Shown here piece after piece: positions 60,256 to 64,000 of a stretch of DNA of 64,000 nucleotides (position 1 is its first letter; the number at the start of each line of letters is the position of its first letter). The DNA comes from Cryptomeria japonica (taxonomy: Eukaryota; Streptophyta; Pinopsida; Cupressales; Cupressaceae): contig NC_081409.1 in NCBI RefSeq assembly GCF_030272615.1, positions 205,465,364 to 205,529,363 of the forward strand, in the 5' to 3' direction. The notes below the pieces were generated by a model. That model saw only the letters and a program-made list of their open reading frames with translations. It was not told where the DNA came from and searched no databases. Both the position numbers and the translations under genes were made by a program.

Positions 60256-61848
60256 ATGAATAAAATTTCTACTGTGACTAACATTCTGGTTTCTAATGCA
60301 GGGAAAGTACAGGGAAGGATTAAGGAGGAGAAACCTAGCATCGGGGTCAAATTTCCTATTGCTAGTCGGGTAACCAAATCAAGATCCAAGAAGGGTTTCA
60401 AACCACCGGCTTCTCACCTCATTCTGAATTTGGATCCAAAAGAAACACCGAGCAAAATGACATCCCCGGTTTCAGAAGCAGACAAGCTTTCAATTGACAT
60501 TGAAACTATTTTTCAGGATTCAGGAACACTTGCGATTCAGTCTCATGTAAGTCATACCACTCCCCCGTCCTCAGTAGGGTTTTCATCCATGTCTTCAAAG
60601 GAGCTAACCCTAGCACCAAAATGGCTAAATGACTCCATCTCCAGAAAAAGGAATGTAGTTCCGATTTCAGTACCAATGGAGGATGCTGTAAGCAAATGCC
60701 TGGGAAGGTATGTGAAGCCTAAAAAGTTAAAAATAGAGTCAATGATTGACTTTGATGAGAATATGAAGCACTGGACTGCGGATATCACTAGACCTAGGCC
60801 TAACAAAGATGTTGCTACGGCCTTAGAAGTGGATTATGCTATGGAATAGATAGATTTGGGAGTCGGAACCAGAGCTGTGGATGTTAAACACCTGGAGACT
60901 TCAACCAAACGAATCATCTCCTGTACTTAGAAGGATGAAAGGGACAAGGCTAAGTTGAAACAAAGTTTGACACAAATGGCTCAATATATCCATGCCTTGT
61001 AGAATAGCCCATTGCCATTATCACAACATTCAGGACCTTTTAGTCCAAAGTCACCTAGCAATCAGAAATTCCTGGATGAAGTTCAATGGAACAGGATGAT
61101 CACCGAGGTTTTCTCAGAATGGCTCACCACAATCATGTGCCAGGAAACCAATTACATAACCGACTTGGTTCAGATTTTCAAGGATGCCAATGAGGTCACC
61201 AAAACCTTAGATACCGACTTGGTCTCATGGCAGAAGGAGAAGTCTAAATGGATTATGATTTCAAAGCAGATGCGGGATATCCAATGTTATGGGCTAATGA
61301 ATTTTCTCACTGAAAACCAAGTGTCAGGCCTGAATGAAGATTCCATGTTCATTTACAAAGAGAGTATCGAATAGCGCAATCAGGTTATTGAGCAGGGTTA
61401 TAATGAGTCAACCAGCCTGTGCGTTGAATTAACAGCCCTGAGAACAACCATGCAGAAGGACTTGTGGTTTGTGGATGTTCAGTTACTTAAGGAAGGCAGT
61501 GAAACTCTAGAGGACACCATGAAAATGATTAACCAATTCGACAACCACATCAGGCAGATTAAGATGGAGAAAACCTTGTCTGTGGAATATTTCACATGGA
61601 TATCTAAGGTGGAATCAATGCTCACTGTGTGCCTCGATCATCTGGATTCCCACAGGGATAAAGTACAAATGGTAAAGAGGAAGAAGGAGCTTTGGAAGCA
61701 GAGGGTTATTCATATCAGTTTGCCACATGTAACGGTAATCCAGGAGTTTTCAAAGGTACATCGAGAGTGGAGTGTGGCCAAGGCAATGATGTTGTCTATC
61801 CAAGACACTAACCTGAGCGATAACGCCGAAACAGAGCAGTCTCCATGA
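60256..61848 (+). pseudogene. LTR-encoded ORF b, second copy
   Basis: Begins at the ATG equivalent to 45723 and keeps one phase to the terminal TGA ending at 61848, with TAG at 60847, 60928, 61000 and 61372. There is no frameshift, so this copy gives the true phase of the C-terminal coiled-coil part. Residue differences from the first copy are spread evenly, as expected for neutral decay after insertion. Confidence 0.72.
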
Positions 61849-62561
61849 CTAGCACTGCTAGCAATTGTTTGTCAGCAAGTCTAGTTATTTTCTTTAAAAT
61901 TTGGTTATTGTAGCTAGGGTTGATTTCCATTAACTCTTATGAGTTAATTTTACTTTGGTTAAAAACTATTGGGTCTGGTGACCTATAAGTATCTGGTGTA
62001 ATGACTTTGTCGAGGTTCGCTAAGTTTTTGAAAAGACTGGATTTAAGACTAGTTAAATACATTTTGTGTATGAAGAAAGTGGAGGAACATCTGTGAATGT
62101 GAATCTTTTTAACAGCTATTTTCAATTTCAAATCTATGTGTTTGATTTCAAAGTTGATTTCTGTGCAAGTCTATTTTGAGGAAAGGGCTGTCATACTTTT
62201 TATATATGCAGAAGGTTATTGGCTAGATTCATTTTGGAAGCCTTTTCATTTTGTTTTAGAGATCATATGAAGTCTGTCGGCTTTATATATAAAGTTATAT
62301 ATGGATCAGTGCTTGCATTCATTTTGTATTGACTGGTGTATGCAACTGCCTTTAAGTGCTTTCTGGTGAAAAGCATTCCAGTGATTGTATGTAATTTGGA
62401 GCCAAATCAACATTAACTAGAGGGAGCTGTACCTAAATTCAGAGGTTAATCAATTAAATGGTTTTCTAACTGTTTGGTAGGAGAAATTATCTATTTTTCT
62501 ATGTTTCACACTGATGTTATTTAATAACATAATGAAAGACAAATCTGTATACCACAAATAC

Positions 62562-63030
62562 AATCTTAAATAGATCACAAGACAATCTGCATCATTCATG
62601 CTTCACCGTATATGAGAATTAGTAACCCATCACGCTCTCTTCTCATACCGCTAAGAAGAATGATCATTCCCAAGGTAGACATTTAATGCAAATGATCTTC
62701 ACATGCAAGATCCTCATGGAAATCCTTCACGCACACAAAACTAACGTGGCACCTCGATCTCATTCTCATCTCTTAGCTAACTCATCATAGAATGTCTTCG
62801 ATTGCATTACAGAAGCTGGATTTCCAAACCGAAAACCCTAGAGCTGAGACTACCAACCGATAGTCACACTTAGTGAAGCCTCGACACCAGTTCACTTACA
62901 AATCTTCATACCGGTTCACCGTCTTCTTCCAATCTACATACCGGTTCACTTTCACTTATTGGCATCAATGACAACATACCTTATTGTCATATCATCATGT
63001 CAGTTCATCATATGCCAACAATATCCAGCA
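62562..63030 (-). repeat. 5' LTR of the copia element, outer part
   Basis: This continues the LTR broken at 43261; 62557-62561 is the gypsy target duplication. It matches 37544-38014 and ends CCAGCA, the complement of a TGCTGG start where the other LTR has TGTTGG. The copia target duplication AAGGA follows at 63031-63035. Confidence 0.92.
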
Positions 63031-63035
63031 AAGGA

Positions 63036-63069
63036 GAGGGGGAGGGAGTTAGAGAGAGAGAAGGGGATA

Positions 63070-63109
<40 letters not shown>

Positions 63110-63580
63110 GTAGGAAGAGAGGGATAGAATAGGATAAGGAGAGGGGGAGGAAGAGAGAGTTAGAGATAGAGAGAGAGGGGGATATGAAGAGAGGGAGAGG
63201 GATAGAGAAAGAAAGAGAAGGGAGAGATGGTGAGAATAGGATTAATAGAGAGAGAGAGGGTAGGAAGAGATGGATAGAATAGTATAAGGAGAGGGGTAGG
63301 GAGAGAGAGTTAGAGATGGAGAGAGAAGGGGATAAGGAGAGAGAGAGAGAGAGAGGGTAGGAAGAGAGGGATAGAATAGGATAAGGAGAGGGGGAGGGAG
63401 AGAGAGTTAGAGATAGAGAGAGAGGGGGATATGAAGAGAGGGAGAGGGATAGAGAAAGAAAGAGAAGGGAGAGATGGTGAGAATAGGATTAATAGAGAGA
63501 GAGAGAGAGTAGGAAGAGATGGATATAATAGTATAAGGAGAGGGGTAGGGAGAGAGAGTTAGAGATGGAGAGAGAAGGGG

Positions 63581-63639
<59 letters not shown>

Positions 63640-63935
63640 GGATAAGGATAGGGGGAGAGAGAGAGAGTAGGGGGTAGGAAGATAGTGATAGAATAGGATA
63701 AGGAGAGGGGGAGGGAGAGGGAGAGAGAGTTAGAGACAAAGAGAGAAGGGGATAGGAAGAGAGGGAGAGATAGGGAAAGAAAGAGAAAAGAGAGGGTGAG
63801 GATAGGATTGAGAGAGAGAGGGAGAGAATAGGAGAGGGGGAGGGGGAGGGAGAGAGAGTTAGAGAGAGAGAGTAGGGGATAGGAAGAGGGACAGAATAGG
63901 AAGGAAGACAAGAGAGAGGAAAAGAAGAGAGACAT
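63036..63935 (+). repeat. GA-rich minisatellite, right of the copia insertion
   Basis: Almost pure purine strand. A higher-order unit of about 247 bp is visible: GATATGAAGAGAGGGAGAGG occurs near 63181 and 63428 with the same words around it. Pure (GA)n tracts lie near 63077-63106 and 63585-63636. The last 60 bases of the window change to AT-rich TATA words. Confidence 0.88.
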
Positions 63936-64000
63936 GCATGTATACAAACATATATACATATATCTATATAAATATATGTATATATAGCTATAGATATGCA

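Larger units (their letters stand above)
43262..62556 (+). mobile_element. Tat-type Ty3/gypsy element with ORF-bearing 4.7-kb LTR, nested in the copia LTR
   Basis: It is flanked by AATAC (43257-43261 and 62557-62561). The LTR ends are TGTTGG and CCAACA, an inverted pair. The 5' LTR is intact (4746 bp). The 3' LTR lacks about its first 580 bp and carries a nested 4.5-kb insertion. A tRNA-Arg-type primer site follows the 5' LTR. Order inside is gag, protease, archaeal-type RNase H, RT, gypsy RNase H, integrase. The end of integrase and the polypurine tract are deleted. Many stops and a mutated integrase active site show that it is dead. Confidence 0.93.
53855..62556 (+). repeat. 3' LTR of the second gypsy element, 5'-truncated and interrupted
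   Basis: From GAGCAAGGAG (53855) it matches the 5' LTR from GAACAAGGAG (43841). The first 579 bp of the LTR, the polypurine tract and the integrase tail are missing. The insertion at 54828-59339 interrupts it after TATGT, and the match resumes at 59345. It ends ACCACA (62551-62556), one base shorter than the ACCAACA of the 5' copy. Confidence 0.92.
36598..63030 (-). mobile_element. Ty1/copia element on the minus strand, split by a nested gypsy element
   Basis: LTRs are at 36598-38014 and at 42295-43261 plus 62562-63030. The AAGGA target duplication flanks it (36593-36597 and 63031-63035). Between the LTRs, read leftward, lie the primer site, gag, protease, integrase, RT and RNase H, then polypurine tracts. 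The pol frame has seven nonsense codons, a lost integrase Asp region and a mutated RT active site, so the element is dead. The gypsy element at 43262-62556 lies in its 5' LTR. Confidence 0.93.

Overview
This window is repeat-rich plant nuclear DNA, most likely from a large seed-plant genome; a conifer-type gymnosperm is my best guess, but species cannot be fixed from the sequence. The evidence is plant-type Ty3/gypsy elements of the Tat group, Ty1/copia elements, very long LTRs, long AT and GA microsatellites, a satellite array, and no intact ordinary gene.

Left part. 1-2761 (minus) is a decayed reading frame of an unrecognised family. 3111-19450 is a complete 16.3-kb Tat-type Ty3/gypsy element with nearly identical 1985-bp LTRs, an ATTAC target duplication, a tRNA-Trp-like primer site, one long gag-pol frame with a single nonsense codon, and a polypurine tract. 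19456-20957 holds degenerate repeats. 21548-23516 carries relics of two unrecognised genes on opposite strands. 24575-28447 (minus) is a truncated copia LTR plus gag joined to an unknown coding relic. 28449-31205 (plus) is a decayed DNA transposase with a D-D-E pattern and two spliceosomal introns. 32941-35040 is a satellite of about 359 bp per unit, followed by a long AT microsatellite.

Right part. 36598-63030 is a nest of three insertions. A minus-strand copia element (AAGGA target duplication) sits in a GA-rich minisatellite. Its 5' LTR is split by a plus-strand Tat-type gypsy element at 43262-62556 (AATAC duplication). The 3' LTR of that element is in turn split by a 4.5-kb solo-LTR-like insertion at 54828-59339 (TATGT duplication).

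The most interesting result is in the second gypsy element. Its 4.7-kb LTR contains long reading frames (44124-47313, repeated at 54152-61848) unrelated to gag or pol. The first of these aligns by eye with the orphan pseudogene at 1-2761, so an unnamed protein family occurs twice in the window, once inside an LTR. The two gypsy elements also differ in where the extra archaeal-type RNase H lies: after the RT/RNase H block in the first, before RT in the second. Decay is dominated by C-to-T and G-to-A changes, as expected for methylated, silenced repeats.
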